This document shows positions 1-6,869 of a stretch of DNA of 8,751 nt, piece after piece. The stretch is from contig CAMWWW010000079.1 of assembly GCA_947178015.1 (NCBI GenBank), forward strand, positions 1-8,751. Direction: 5' to 3'. The stretch is from an uncultured Clostridia bacterium. Its GTDB lineage: Bacteria; Bacillota; Clostridia; Lachnospirales; Lachnospiraceae. The first letter of the stretch is position 1, and each line of letters opens with the position of its first letter. The notes beneath the pieces were generated by a model. That model did not search any database. It had not been told where the DNA came from and saw only the letters and a list, made by a program, of their open reading frames with translations. Made by a program: the position numbers and the translations under genes.

Positions 1-799
1 GCAGAAAACAGATTAGCCATGGATCTTCCGGCATGTTTGCAGAAACGATAAAATCTCCATTTTCTTGTCGTTGAATCTGTGTTATATCAAATTCATCGTA
101 TACGCGGTATGCCATCTCCTTTGGGAAGCGGAGCGTAACTTGAGGATATGCTTCTTCGAGAGGGTCAATTTGTTCTGGAAAGCTTTGATGAGGAAAGCTT
201 TCATTTAAGATTTCAAAATCTAAAATACGATTTAATTTAAAAATTCGCCAGTCTTGTTTTTCTGTGCAAAAGGCTTTCAGATACCATGCCGTTGCTTTGT
301 ATGTAAGCGTACATGGCTGCACAATTCGTTCGCTTATCACCTCATAAGAGTTTGCGTATTGAATTTTTACGCGCTTACAGTGGATTACGGCATATTTAAG
401 TTGCTCAAATTTTTCATTATCAAAATTTTTATTTCCCCATCTGGAAAAATCTACCTCAAGCCAATTTTCAGAATGAAGATGAAACATGGCGGAAAGTTTT
501 TGTAATGTTTGGCTGCTGTTTACGTTTTGCGCAGCGTTTATGCTTTGGAGAGCAGCCAATATTTCCTGTTTTTCTTGTTCTGAAAAGATAACTTTATCCA
601 AAACAAAATGATTCATTAAGTGGATGCCGCCATTTCTGCCTGTCTCAGTATAGACGGGGATGCCTGCCTCGCTTAACGCTTCCATATCTCGGTAGATAGT
701 TCGAACCGATACTTCAAATTTTTCTGCTAACTCTGGGGCGGTAGCCTGCCCCTTATCAAGCAGATAGTACACGATTTTAAATAATCTGCTTTCCTGCAT
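1..799 (-). CDS. YafY-type HTH/WYL transcriptional regulator, C-terminus cut by window edge
   Basis: Cytoplasmic DNA-binding regulator of the DeoR-like HTH plus WYL class; its ligand and targets cannot be told from sequence. About 266 codons are visible with no stop before base 1; family members are roughly 300 residues, so only the tail is missing. Residues 1-60 form a winged HTH (KGQATAPELAEKF, then SVRTIYRDMEAL as recognition helix). The WYL domain contains the name-giving W172-Y173-L174 and conserved arginines R185 and R191 in WRIFKLNRI. From about residue 213 (VTLRFPKEMAYRVYDEF) a WCX-like C-terminal domain begins. Two in-frame ATGs exist, at 805 and 799. The AGGAGG at 808-813 is 2 nt from the first but 8 nt from the second, so I use 799, which also gives the typical N-terminus MQESRLFKIVYYLL. 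It is divergent from the GH42 gene and may regulate it or itself (inference). Confidence 0.92.
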   Translation of the reverse strand, partial: MQESRLFKIVYYLLDKGQATAPELAEKFEVSVRTIYRDMEALSEAGIPVYTETGRNGGIHLMNHFVLDKVIFSEQEKQEILAALQSINAAQNVNSSQTLQKLSAMFHLHSENWLEVDFSRWGNKNFDNEKFEQLKYAVIHCKRVKIQYANSYEVISERIVQPCTLTYKATAWYLKAFCTEKQDWRIFKLNRILDFEILNESFPHQSFPEQIDPLEEAYPQVTLRFPKEMAYRVYDEFDITQIQRQENGDFIVSANMPEDPWLICFL

Positions 800-856
800 A
801 TCCATTTCCTCCTCATAATAGAATCCTATGGCTATCTTATCCAAGAAGGGTCTTCG

Positions 857-883
857 CTTAATATTTTGATAGCGTGTATTAAG
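857..883. promoter_or_regulatory. Inverted repeat at regulator transcription start, candidate operator
   Basis: A perfect 7-bp inverted repeat, CTTAATA (857-863) and TATTAAG (877-883), is separated by 13 bp. It lies immediately downstream of the regulator's -10 box and covers its predicted start near 881, a position suited to repression. Autoregulation by the WYL protein is only inferred. The AT-rich arms could arise by chance. Confidence 0.35.
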
Positions 884-887
884 ATTT

Positions 888-916
888 ATTATATTTATTT
901 TCTTTTGTTTTTACAA
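888..916 (-). promoter_or_regulatory. Sigma-A promoter of the WYL regulator
   Basis: On the minus strand TTGTAA (911-916) is followed after 17 nt by a perfect TATAAT (888-893). The spacer is A-rich. The predicted start is near 881, giving an untranslated leader of about 80 nt before the ribosome site at 808-813. The match is seen in sequence; activity is inferred. Confidence 0.75.
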
Positions 917-1004
917 CACCACTTGATAATGTTTTGAATTATTATATCGTGGCGGAGACCTTTTGGTTGAATTAAATTTGAGAGCGTGCCAGTTGTTTTT
1001 TTGC

Positions 1005-1033
1005 ATGACGAATGGGATGGTATGTTGTATAAT
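1005..1033 (+). promoter_or_regulatory. Sigma-A promoter of the GH42 gene
   Basis: A perfect TATAAT at 1028-1033 is preceded after exactly 17 nt by ATGACG (1005-1010), which matches TTGACA at four of six positions. Transcription would start near 1040, about 45 nt before the ATG at 1085. This argues against translation from the in-frame ATG at 986, which lies upstream of the promoter. Confidence 0.65.
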
Positions 1034-1084
1034 GGTTTTATGGTGAAAGCTCTTATCTTTTTTTGCAGAAGGAGGAAGAAAACA

Positions 1085-3121
1085 ATGGAACAATGGGCAG
1101 ATAAAATTTATTATGGTGGTGATTATAATCCGGATCAGTGGGACGAGGCTACTGTGGATGAAGATATGCGCCTGTTTCGAAAAGCTGGCATAAATTTGGT
1201 GACGCTGCCAGTTTTTTCTTGGGCGAAGCTGGAGCCGGAGGAAGGCGTCTATACATTTGAATGGTTGGACAGGCTAATGGATAAATTGGCGGCGAATGGA
1301 ATATCGGTGTGTTTGGCGACACCAACTACTGCTCAGCCTGCGTGGTTGTCGGCGAGGTATCCAGAAGTTTTGCCGGTGGATATTGCGGGAAGAAAAAGAA
1401 CACATGGGATGCGGGTGTTTTTTTGTTATAACAGTTTAAAGTACAGAGAAAGGGCGGCGGGGATCGCGGAGGCGATGGCAAAAAGATATAAAGATCATCC
1501 AGCGCTTGCGATATGGCATATATCCAATGAGTATGGCACCTATTGTTATTGCCCTAATTGCCAAGCCAAATTTCGCAGATGGCTGAAAAACCGCTATCAG
1601 ACAGTAGAGACGTTGAATGAGCGCTGGTATACCTCTTTCTGGGGCAGGACGGTGTACAGCTTTGAGGAGGTTATGCTGCCGACGGAGTTGAATGATGATT
1701 ATCGTTTTAACCCTTGTGTACAACTAGACTATCAGAGATTTGTGACGGATTCTACCGTCGAGTGTTTTTTAAATGAATATCGTATTATAAAGAGGTATTG
1801 CCCCAATATTCCTGTTCAGACCAATATGTCTGGATTTATTAAAAAATTGGATCAGTTTGCTTTGACAAAGCATATGGATATTCTTGGCTGGGATAATTAT
1901 CCAGCCCCAGTGCATGAGCGCAGCTTGGTGGCATTGAAATTGGATCTGATGCGGGGGCTAAAAGGCGGACAGTCCTTTATGTTGACAGAACAGTCTCCCA
2001 ATCAACAGAACTGGCAGCCGTACAACAAACTGAAACGGCCCGGCGAAGTGCGCAGACTCAGCTATCAGGCGCTGGCCCGCGGAGCAGATACCTGTCTGTT
2101 CTTTCAGCTCAGGCAGTCCGCAGCAGGACAAGAAAAGTTTCATGGAGCTATCATTTCTCATTCTGGGCGTGAAGATACGCGTGTATTTGCGGAGTGCTGT
2201 GCGCTGGGAGCGGAGCTTAAGAAACTGGGAGATGTGTTTATCGGCGCCAGAGCACCGGCAAAAACAGCTATTTTATTTGATTGGAGTAATTGGTGGGCGT
2301 TGGAGAATTCAAGCGGACCAAGTGTCGATATGGATTATCTGGAAATTGTGCGCAAATTTTATAAGCCCTTTTATGACAGAAATATTCCGGTTGATATGGT
2401 TGCATTTGACAGTGAGCTTTCTAAGTATGATCTGGTTATTCTGCCAATGGTCTATATGATAAAGCCGGGAATGGATATAAGAATACGACAGTTTGTGGAA
2501 AATGGGGGTACTTTGCTTGCGACGGTTATGACAGGTGTTGCCGATGAGAATGACCGATGTATCTATGGCGCTTATCCCGGTCCTTTGAAGGAGGTTATGG
2601 GACTATGGGTGGAGGAGACCGATGCTCTTTTTCCAGAGGAGAGAAATAGAATCTGCCTGACCGAAGAAGGACGAAAAGAAATAGGGGCGGAGGAAGAACA
2701 GAATTCGTGGAGCTGCAGTTTTTTGTGTGATCGGATTCGGCTGGATACAGCGCGGGCAATCGCAGTATATGGAGAAGATTTCTATCAAGGGGAGCCATGC
2801 ATAACCGTCAATCGATATGGGAAGGGAGACGCCTATTATGTGGGGACGATTCCAGAAGAGGAATGGATTGGAAAAATGATGGAAAGGCTGTGCCAGAATA
2901 AGGGGATAACAGCGCCTTACCCATCTTCTCAGAAGATAGAATTGACATGCAGAAAGAAGGAAGGCATATCGGTTATATTTGCCATTAATCACAGCGATTG
3001 TCCCGGATGGATCGATTTTGGATCGGATTTGGTGGTAGATCTGCTTGGTGAAAGTGAAATAAGCGGCAGATGTACGATTGACAGCAAGGATGTCAAGGTC
3101 TTTCGAATTTTGGAAAAATAG
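1085..3121 (+). CDS. GH42 beta-galactosidase with zinc cluster
   Basis: Hydrolyses terminal beta-D-galactosides, probably in the cytoplasm since no signal peptide is seen. The 678 residues match the usual GH42 length. Domain A is a TIM barrel (about 1-390), opening with YYGGDYNPDQW. The acid/base is E149 in HISNEYG and the nucleophile is E302 in MLTEQSP. Four cysteines, C114 and C154/C156/C159 (CYCPNC), match the GH42 structural zinc site. The trimerisation domain B spans about 392-610 (starts AKTAILFDWSNWW), and the small beta domain C fills the last 64 residues. The start at 1085 has GGAGG at 1071-1075 with 9-nt spacing; the ATG at 986 lies upstream of the promoter and has no ribosome site. 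The gene appears monocistronic, with no sugar transporter alongside. The natural substrate (lactose, galacto-oligosaccharides or plant galactan) cannot be decided. Confidence 0.95.
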   Translation: MEQWADKIYYGGDYNPDQWDEATVDEDMRLFRKAGINLVTLPVFSWAKLEPEEGVYTFEWLDRLMDKLAANGISVCLATPTTAQPAWLSARYPEVLPVDIAGRKRTHGMRVFFCYNSLKYRERAAGIAEAMAKRYKDHPALAIWHISNEYGTYCYCPNCQAKFRRWLKNRYQTVETLNERWYTSFWGRTVYSFEEVMLPTELNDDYRFNPCVQLDYQRFVTDSTVECFLNEYRIIKRYCPNIPVQTNMSGFIKKLDQFALTKHMDILGWDNYPAPVHERSLVALKLDLMRGLKGGQSFMLTEQSPNQQNWQPYNKLKRPGEVRRLSYQALARGADTCLFFQLRQSAAGQEKFHGAIISHSGREDTRVFAECCALGAELKKLGDVFIGARAPAKTAILFDWSNWWALENSSGPSVDMDYLEIVRKFYKPFYDRNIPVDMVAFDSELSKYDLVILPMVYMIKPGMDIRIRQFVENGGTLLATVMTGVADENDRCIYGAYPGPLKEVMGLWVEETDALFPEERNRICLTEEGRKEIGAEEEQNSWSCSFLCDRIRLDTARAIAVYGEDFYQGEPCITVNRYGKGDAYYVGTIPEEEWIGKMMERLCQNKGITAPYPSSQKIELTCRKKEGISVIFAINHSDCPGWIDFGSDLVVDLLGESEISGRCTIDSKDVKVFRILEK

Positions 3122-3212
3122 AGTGAACAGAATCCCAAAAAAATACCTTTCGGTACCTTTCCCCTTTTTTTGAATATGCTAATAGGGAGAAGAGAATAAG
3201 AAGGTGAGGAGA

Positions 3213-3347
3213 ATGAATCGAGCGGGTGTGCTTGTCAATGCGGATTATGCCTTTCAAAGACAGATCACAGGTCAGGGAATCGGCATTGCTGTGATGGATA
3301 CGGGGGTTCGTGTTATAGAAATGTATGGCTGTGGCAGTATAGGATAA
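3213..3347 (+). pseudogene. 5' fragment of a subtilisin-like S8 serine protease gene, interrupted
   Basis: The first 32-33 codons read as an S8 N-terminus: GVLVNADYAFQRQITGQG, then IGIAVMDTGV with the catalytic aspartate D29. Homology then stops. The frame runs about 11 unrelated codons to TAA at 3345-3347, and the His and Ser motifs of the catalytic triad are absent. An AAGGTGAGGAG ribosome site precedes the ATG, so this is a genuine gene start. The first recombinase gene begins 46 bp after the stop. I infer an integration just after the codons for the Asp motif, near 3308. No continuation of the protease was found elsewhere in the window. Thirty-three residues is a short basis for a family call, but AVMDTGV is highly typical of S8. 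Confidence 0.75.
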
Positions 3348-3360
3348 CAGGGTGCGGCAT
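3303..3360. other. Probable left attachment junction of the outer element
   Basis: S8 coding similarity ends at about 3308-3311. The following 80 bp to recombinase 1 are non-coding and contain a 5-bp inverted repeat, GTTAT (3312-3316) and ATAAC (3344-3348). Large serine integrases commonly lie immediately next to one attachment site, which fits this layout. The partner site was not found, so neither the core nor the right boundary of the outer element can be fixed. Confidence 0.45.
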
Positions 3361-3393
3361 AAATATAGAAGGAACAAGGAAAGAGGAGTTCTT

Positions 3394-4155
3394 ATGTCCA
3401 AGATATACGATGCCGCACTTTACGTCCGACTGTCCAGAGAGGATGGGGACAAAGAGGAAAGTGATAGTATTACAAATCAGAAAGCGCTGCTTAGAAGTTT
3501 TGTAGCAGATAAGCCCGATATGGTTCTTTATTCAGAATATGTGGATGATGGATATTCAGGGGTTGATTTTAATAGACCTCAGTTAAAAAAAATGATGGAG
3601 GACATTCAAGCTGGGCTGGTGAATTGTGTGATCGTGAAGGATTTGTCCAGACTGGGACGAGATTATATTGAAGTCGGGAGGTTGCTTCAAAGGACCTTTC
3701 CGGCTTTTTGCGTGCGATTTATTGCGGTTACGGACCATTTTGATTCTCTGACCGCGAGTTATAGCGAAACGTCGCTTGTGCTGCCTGTGAAAAATTTTAT
3801 CAATGATTCCTACAGCAGAGATATTTCCGTTAAGGTGAGAAGCCATCAAAGGTTAAAGCGGGAGAATGGGAAATTTATCGGGGCTTTTTGTATGTATGGA
3901 TATAAAAAGAGTGAGCAGGACAAAAATATGTTAGTTCCAGATACCTATGCAGCCATCATTGTAAGATGGATCTTTCGGTGGAAACTGGAGGGCTACAGCA
4001 ACAGCGCGATTGCAGAGAGGCTGAATGAATATGGAATATTATCCCCCATGGAATATAAAAGATTACAAGGCGAGCAGTATTTGACTGGTTTCGCCACAGG
4101 GCTGTGGGCGCGGTGGTCGGCTGTGGCAGTAAAGCGGATTCTTGAAAATGGGTGA
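3394..4155 (+). CDS. Large serine recombinase 1, N-terminal half (gene split by the nested element)
   Basis: Site-specific DNA recombinase using a serine nucleophile. The 253 visible residues comprise the resolvase-type catalytic domain (nucleophile S14 and R12 in YVRLSRED, then R61, R86 and R89 in DLSRLGRD) and the recombinase DNA-binding domain (about 160-253). It ends at AVKRILENG followed by TGA, just where relatives continue into CYIG, zinc ribbon and coiled coil. The last codon GGG and the stop lie in inserted sequence. The missing half is at 6882-7718; joining at AAATG gives 529 residues in frame. The start at 3394 has GAGGAG (3383-3388) with 5-nt spacing; the ATG at 3352 has none. It is probably the integrase of the outer element that disrupted the S8 gene. 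The truncated product keeps all catalytic residues but lacks synapsis-controlling parts, so it is likely inactive or dominant-negative (inference). Confidence 0.9.
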   Translation: MSKIYDAALYVRLSREDGDKEESDSITNQKALLRSFVADKPDMVLYSEYVDDGYSGVDFNRPQLKKMMEDIQAGLVNCVIVKDLSRLGRDYIEVGRLLQRTFPAFCVRFIAVTDHFDSLTASYSETSLVLPVKNFINDSYSRDISVKVRSHQRLKRENGKFIGAFCMYGYKKSEQDKNMLVPDTYAAIIVRWIFRWKLEGYSNSAIAERLNEYGILSPMEYKRLQGEQYLTGFATGLWARWSAVAVKRILENG

Positions 4156-4172
4156 GTGATAAAAAATATAAT
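4142..4172 (+). promoter_or_regulatory. Possible hybrid promoter spanning the left junction
   Basis: TTGAAA (4142-4147) belongs mostly to the interrupted recombinase 1 gene, and a perfect TATAAT (4167-4172) lies inside the nested element. The spacer is 19 nt, longer than the ideal 17, so strength is doubtful. It would transcribe recombinases 2 and 3 after a leader of about 75 nt. Confidence 0.35.
4146..4150 (+). repeat. Left copy of the 5-bp core AAATG
   Basis: AAATG spans the last base of a Glu codon, the Asn codon AAT and the first base of the next codon of recombinase 1. The identical 5-mer at 6881-6885 sits in the same reading phase in the C-terminal half. It is a candidate att core shared by attL and attR. 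Five base pairs alone would be weak; the exact restoration of the protein makes it convincing. Confidence 0.7.
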
Positions 4173-4254
4173 AACAGCGAATGGATAATCGAAATGGTAT
4201 TATGACAAGCTTCTTATGATATATTTTATAGGAGAGAATGGTTTGGAGCAGGAA

Positions 4255-5850
4255 ATGGAAAACCAAGAGGATTATAAAGGCAGAGTGTACCATGCGGCAA
4301 TGTATGTCCGACTGTCCAAGGAGGATGGTGACAAGGCGGAGAGCGACAGTATTGTGAATCAGAAGGATTTGATAAAACAATTTCTTTCTGGCAGAAAGGA
4401 TATTGTCGTCTGTATGGAATGTGTGGATGATGGGTATTCAGGGGTGGACTTTGATCGGCCCAATTTCCAGCGCATGATGAGAGAGATTGAAGCGGGAGCC
4501 ATCGACTGTGTGATTGTCAAGGATCTGTCCCGCTTTGGGCGAAATTTTGTGGAGGCCGGACGGTATTTGGATCGGATTTTTCCAGCGCTTGGAGTGCGAT
4601 TTATCGCGGTAAATGATGGATTTGACAGCGTAAATGGGAGAACTTCCTCGGACCGGATATTGATTCCATTTAAGAATCTAATCAATGATGCTTATTGCAG
4701 AGATATTTCCATAAAAATAAGGAGCCAGCTTGAGATCAAGAGAAAAAAAGGGGATTTTATTGGCTCCTTTGCCGTGTACGGCTATCGGAGGGACCCGGAC
4801 GACAGGCACAGATTGGTGGTGGATGAATATGCCGCCGCCGTGGTACGGGATATTTTTAAGTGGAAATTAGAGGGGGCAAGTCAGCAGAGAATTGCCGATA
4901 GGTTAAATGCGCGTGGAGAGCTTTCTCCAATGGAATATAAAAGGTTCTGCGGTTTAAGGTATCAGTCAGGTTTTCAGATCTATTCAAGGACGAGATGGAC
5001 AGCCGTTGCAGTGGGACGAATTTTGCAGAATGAATGTTATATTGGAACATTGGTTCAGGGAAAATGTACCACACCCAACCATAAAGTGAAAAAGGTTACG
5101 TATAGACCCTCTAAGGAGTGGGTGAGGGTGGAGAACCGTCATGAGCCGGTGGTGGATAAAGAGATTTTTTATGCGGTAAAGAGTTTGCTGGTGCAGGATA
5201 TGCGTGTAGCGCCGAGAGAAGGGGCCGTGTATCCTTTGTCGGGTCTTTTGTTTTGTGCGGACTGCCACAGCAATATGGTGCGCAGCAGTGTACGCAGAAA
5301 TGGGAAAACCTATATGTATTATATGTGTGGAAATAATCGGGCAAATAAAGCATGTTCCAGCCATCGGATCAGCAATACAGCGCTTGAACAGATCGTATCT
5401 CTTGTCGTAAGACAGCAGACGGATATCCTAGATAGGCAGCAGAATCTGTGGGATATAGAAGCCATTCCCGCACAACAGAGAGAAATGCAGAGGATGGAGG
5501 CACAGCAAATACAAAAACAGGAGGAAATAGCACGATACAACAGGCTTAAGAAATCTTTATATAAGTCCATGCAAGATGGACTGCTTGATAAAGAGGAGTA
5601 TCTGGAATTAAAGGAAGAGTATAATAAAAAGATACAGGAGATATATGCCAAGGCAGCAAAAGACAAGGGAAGAGTGGAAGCGATGCAAAGGAATACGTTT
5701 GGCAGTGTAGAAGGAGAAAAGGAGATTTTGCAGAGAAAACCTGCAAAGATAAATCGTCATATGGCGGTCTTACTTATGGAACGTGTGGAGGTATATGAAA
5801 AAGGGAGGATTATGATTTCTTTTCGGTATAGAGATAGGATGGGAGACTGA
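4255..5850 (+). CDS. Large serine recombinase 2, full length
   Basis: Complete serine integrase-type recombinase, 531 residues from the ATG at 4255. The catalytic domain has nucleophile S21 and R19 (YVRLSKED), R68 (DFDRP), and R93 and R96 (DLSRFGRN). The recombinase domain lies at about 170-300 and ends RILQNECYIG. The zinc ribbon has C334, C337, C358 and C367. A coiled coil rich in Glu, Gln and Lys covers about 405-480. Start choice: ATG 4255 has GGAG 6 nt upstream; TTG 4243 behind AGGAGAG is an equally plausible alternative; ATG 4216 has no ribosome site. It is closely related to recombinase 1 throughout and shares identical DNA blocks, for example GTCCGACTGTCCA. It is translated just ahead of recombinase 3, separated by one base. 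I infer that it catalyses movement of the nested element, with or without recombinase 3. All expected residues are present. Confidence 0.93.
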   Translation: MENQEDYKGRVYHAAMYVRLSKEDGDKAESDSIVNQKDLIKQFLSGRKDIVVCMECVDDGYSGVDFDRPNFQRMMREIEAGAIDCVIVKDLSRFGRNFVEAGRYLDRIFPALGVRFIAVNDGFDSVNGRTSSDRILIPFKNLINDAYCRDISIKIRSQLEIKRKKGDFIGSFAVYGYRRDPDDRHRLVVDEYAAAVVRDIFKWKLEGASQQRIADRLNARGELSPMEYKRFCGLRYQSGFQIYSRTRWTAVAVGRILQNECYIGTLVQGKCTTPNHKVKKVTYRPSKEWVRVENRHEPVVDKEIFYAVKSLLVQDMRVAPREGAVYPLSGLLFCADCHSNMVRSSVRRNGKTYMYYMCGNNRANKACSSHRISNTALEQIVSLVVRQQTDILDRQQNLWDIEAIPAQQREMQRMEAQQIQKQEEIARYNRLKKSLYKSMQDGLLDKEEYLELKEEYNKKIQEIYAKAAKDKGRVEAMQRNTFGSVEGEKEILQRKPAKINRHMAVLLMERVEVYEKGRIMISFRYRDRMGD

Positions 5851-5851
5851 T

Positions 5852-6820
5852 ATGGCAAGGATCAGCAGAAAAACGGCTATTATGGGAATGGCGGCAAAAC
5901 CGGAGGAGTCGAGGCGTGTGTATCACGCTGCGGCATATGTGCGTTTGTCGGTGGAGGATGGTAGCTGTGAGGAGCAGCCAGAGTCTATTGCCACACAACA
6001 ATATATGCTGGAAAACTATATTGCGCAGCAGCCCGATATGGAGCTTTACCAAGTGTACTGTGACAACGGAAAAAGTGGAACAGATTTTGAAAGACCCGAT
6101 TTTGAGCGTATGATGAAGGATGTGGAGAGACAGAAAGTAAATTGTATTGTGGTCAAGGATCTATCGCGGTTTGGCAGAAACTATGTGGAGGCGGGCTATT
6201 ATCTGGAAACGATCTTTCCTGCTCTTGGAGTTCGCTTTGTGGCAATTCAGGATCCATATGATTCCAAGAAAGAGCAGCATGGGGAAGAGCTTGTCCTTTC
6301 CTTAAAAAATTTGATGAATGATCTATACGCAAGGGATATTTCCCAAAAAATCCATTCTGCGTTGACCATCAAGCAAAAAAAAGGGGAGTTTATTGGAGCG
6401 TTTCCACCATATGGGTACCAGAAATCAATGAAAGATAAGCATAAGCTGGAAGCAGACCCAGAGGCTGCTTTGGTTGTGCAGGAAATATTTCAAAAAAGGC
6501 TTGCAGGGGAAAGTTTTGCTAAGATTGCAGAACAACTCAATAGCAAAAGAATACCCAGTCCTTCTTTCTACCATTATCAGAAAGGGCATAAAAAGAAAAA
6601 ACCAGCAGCCGTCATCTGGCAGGCACAGACCATCAAACATATAATCGAAAATCCAGTTTATGCGGGACATATGGCACAGGGGAGAACCAAAAAATCTTTG
6701 TGCGATGGAACACCGAAGTCAAAGATTCCCCGTGAGAGCTGGATTGTGGTAAAAAATACACACAAAGCATTGATTCCACAGGACATATATGATCAAGTGC
6801 AAAAACGTACAAAAAGATAA
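5852..6820 (+). CDS. Serine recombinase 3, short form without zinc ribbon or coiled coil
   Basis: Catalytic domain complete: R31 and nucleophile S33 (YVRLSVED), R81 (DFERP), R106 and R109 (DLSRFGRN). A recombinase domain follows, ending in NPVYAGHMAQGR and then SWIVVKNTHKALIPQDIYDQVQ. The protein stops at 322 residues, about 200 short of recombinase 2, exactly before the zinc ribbon. The start has GGGAG (5841-5845) with 6-nt spacing, overlapping the end of recombinase 2, so the pair is probably translationally coupled. The end of the gene lies in the inverted repeat at 6798-6865, close to the element's right end. It is not one protein with the downstream fragment, because both contain their own copy of the same region (HMAQGR versus VLLQGK). 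It may be a naturally short partner subunit in a heteromeric recombinase, as with paired or triple serine recombinases of other elements, or a truncated relic; sequence alone does not decide. Confidence 0.88.
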   Translation: MARISRKTAIMGMAAKPEESRRVYHAAAYVRLSVEDGSCEEQPESIATQQYMLENYIAQQPDMELYQVYCDNGKSGTDFERPDFERMMKDVERQKVNCIVVKDLSRFGRNYVEAGYYLETIFPALGVRFVAIQDPYDSKKEQHGEELVLSLKNLMNDLYARDISQKIHSALTIKQKKGEFIGAFPPYGYQKSMKDKHKLEADPEAALVVQEIFQKRLAGESFAKIAEQLNSKRIPSPSFYHYQKGHKKKKPAAVIWQAQTIKHIIENPVYAGHMAQGRTKKSLCDGTPKSKIPRESWIVVKNTHKALIPQDIYDQVQKRTKR

Positions 6821-6865
6821 GACAGCTTAATAAAAACGCAGCGGGCGTTTTTGTACATTTTTGCA
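6798..6865. repeat. Large imperfect inverted repeat at the right end of the nested element
   Basis: The left arm at 6798-6816 and the right arm at 6847-6865 match as inverted repeats at 17 of 19 positions, each containing GTAC flanked by A or T runs. The terminator hairpin lies between them. The left arm overlaps the last codons of recombinase 3, and the right arm ends 15 bp before the junction core. Recombinase binding or regulation is inferred. Confidence 0.6.
6832..6852 (+). terminator. Intrinsic terminator after recombinases 2 and 3
   Basis: A perfect 8-bp stem AAAAACGC / GCGTTTTT with the loop AGCGG starts 11 nt after the recombinase 3 stop. The T run closes the stem. It separates the nested operon from the following recombinase 1 fragment. 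Confidence 0.65.
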
Positions 6866-6869
6866 TGTC

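Noticed and set aside
986..1084. In-frame upstream extension of the GH42 gene from an ATG at 986
   Set aside because: The extension overlaps and starts upstream of the predicted promoter (1005-1033), has no ribosome site, and does not resemble GH42 N-termini. The ATG at 1085 has a well-placed GGAGG.
3131..3170. Terminator after the GH42 gene
   Set aside because: A T run follows a TACC-TTTC-GGTA hairpin, but the stem is only 4 bp; too weak to call.
3171..3201. Sporulation sigma-G-like -35 TGAATA upstream of the S8 fragment
   Set aside because: No acceptable -10 at the right distance, and the transcription start would fall on the ribosome site.
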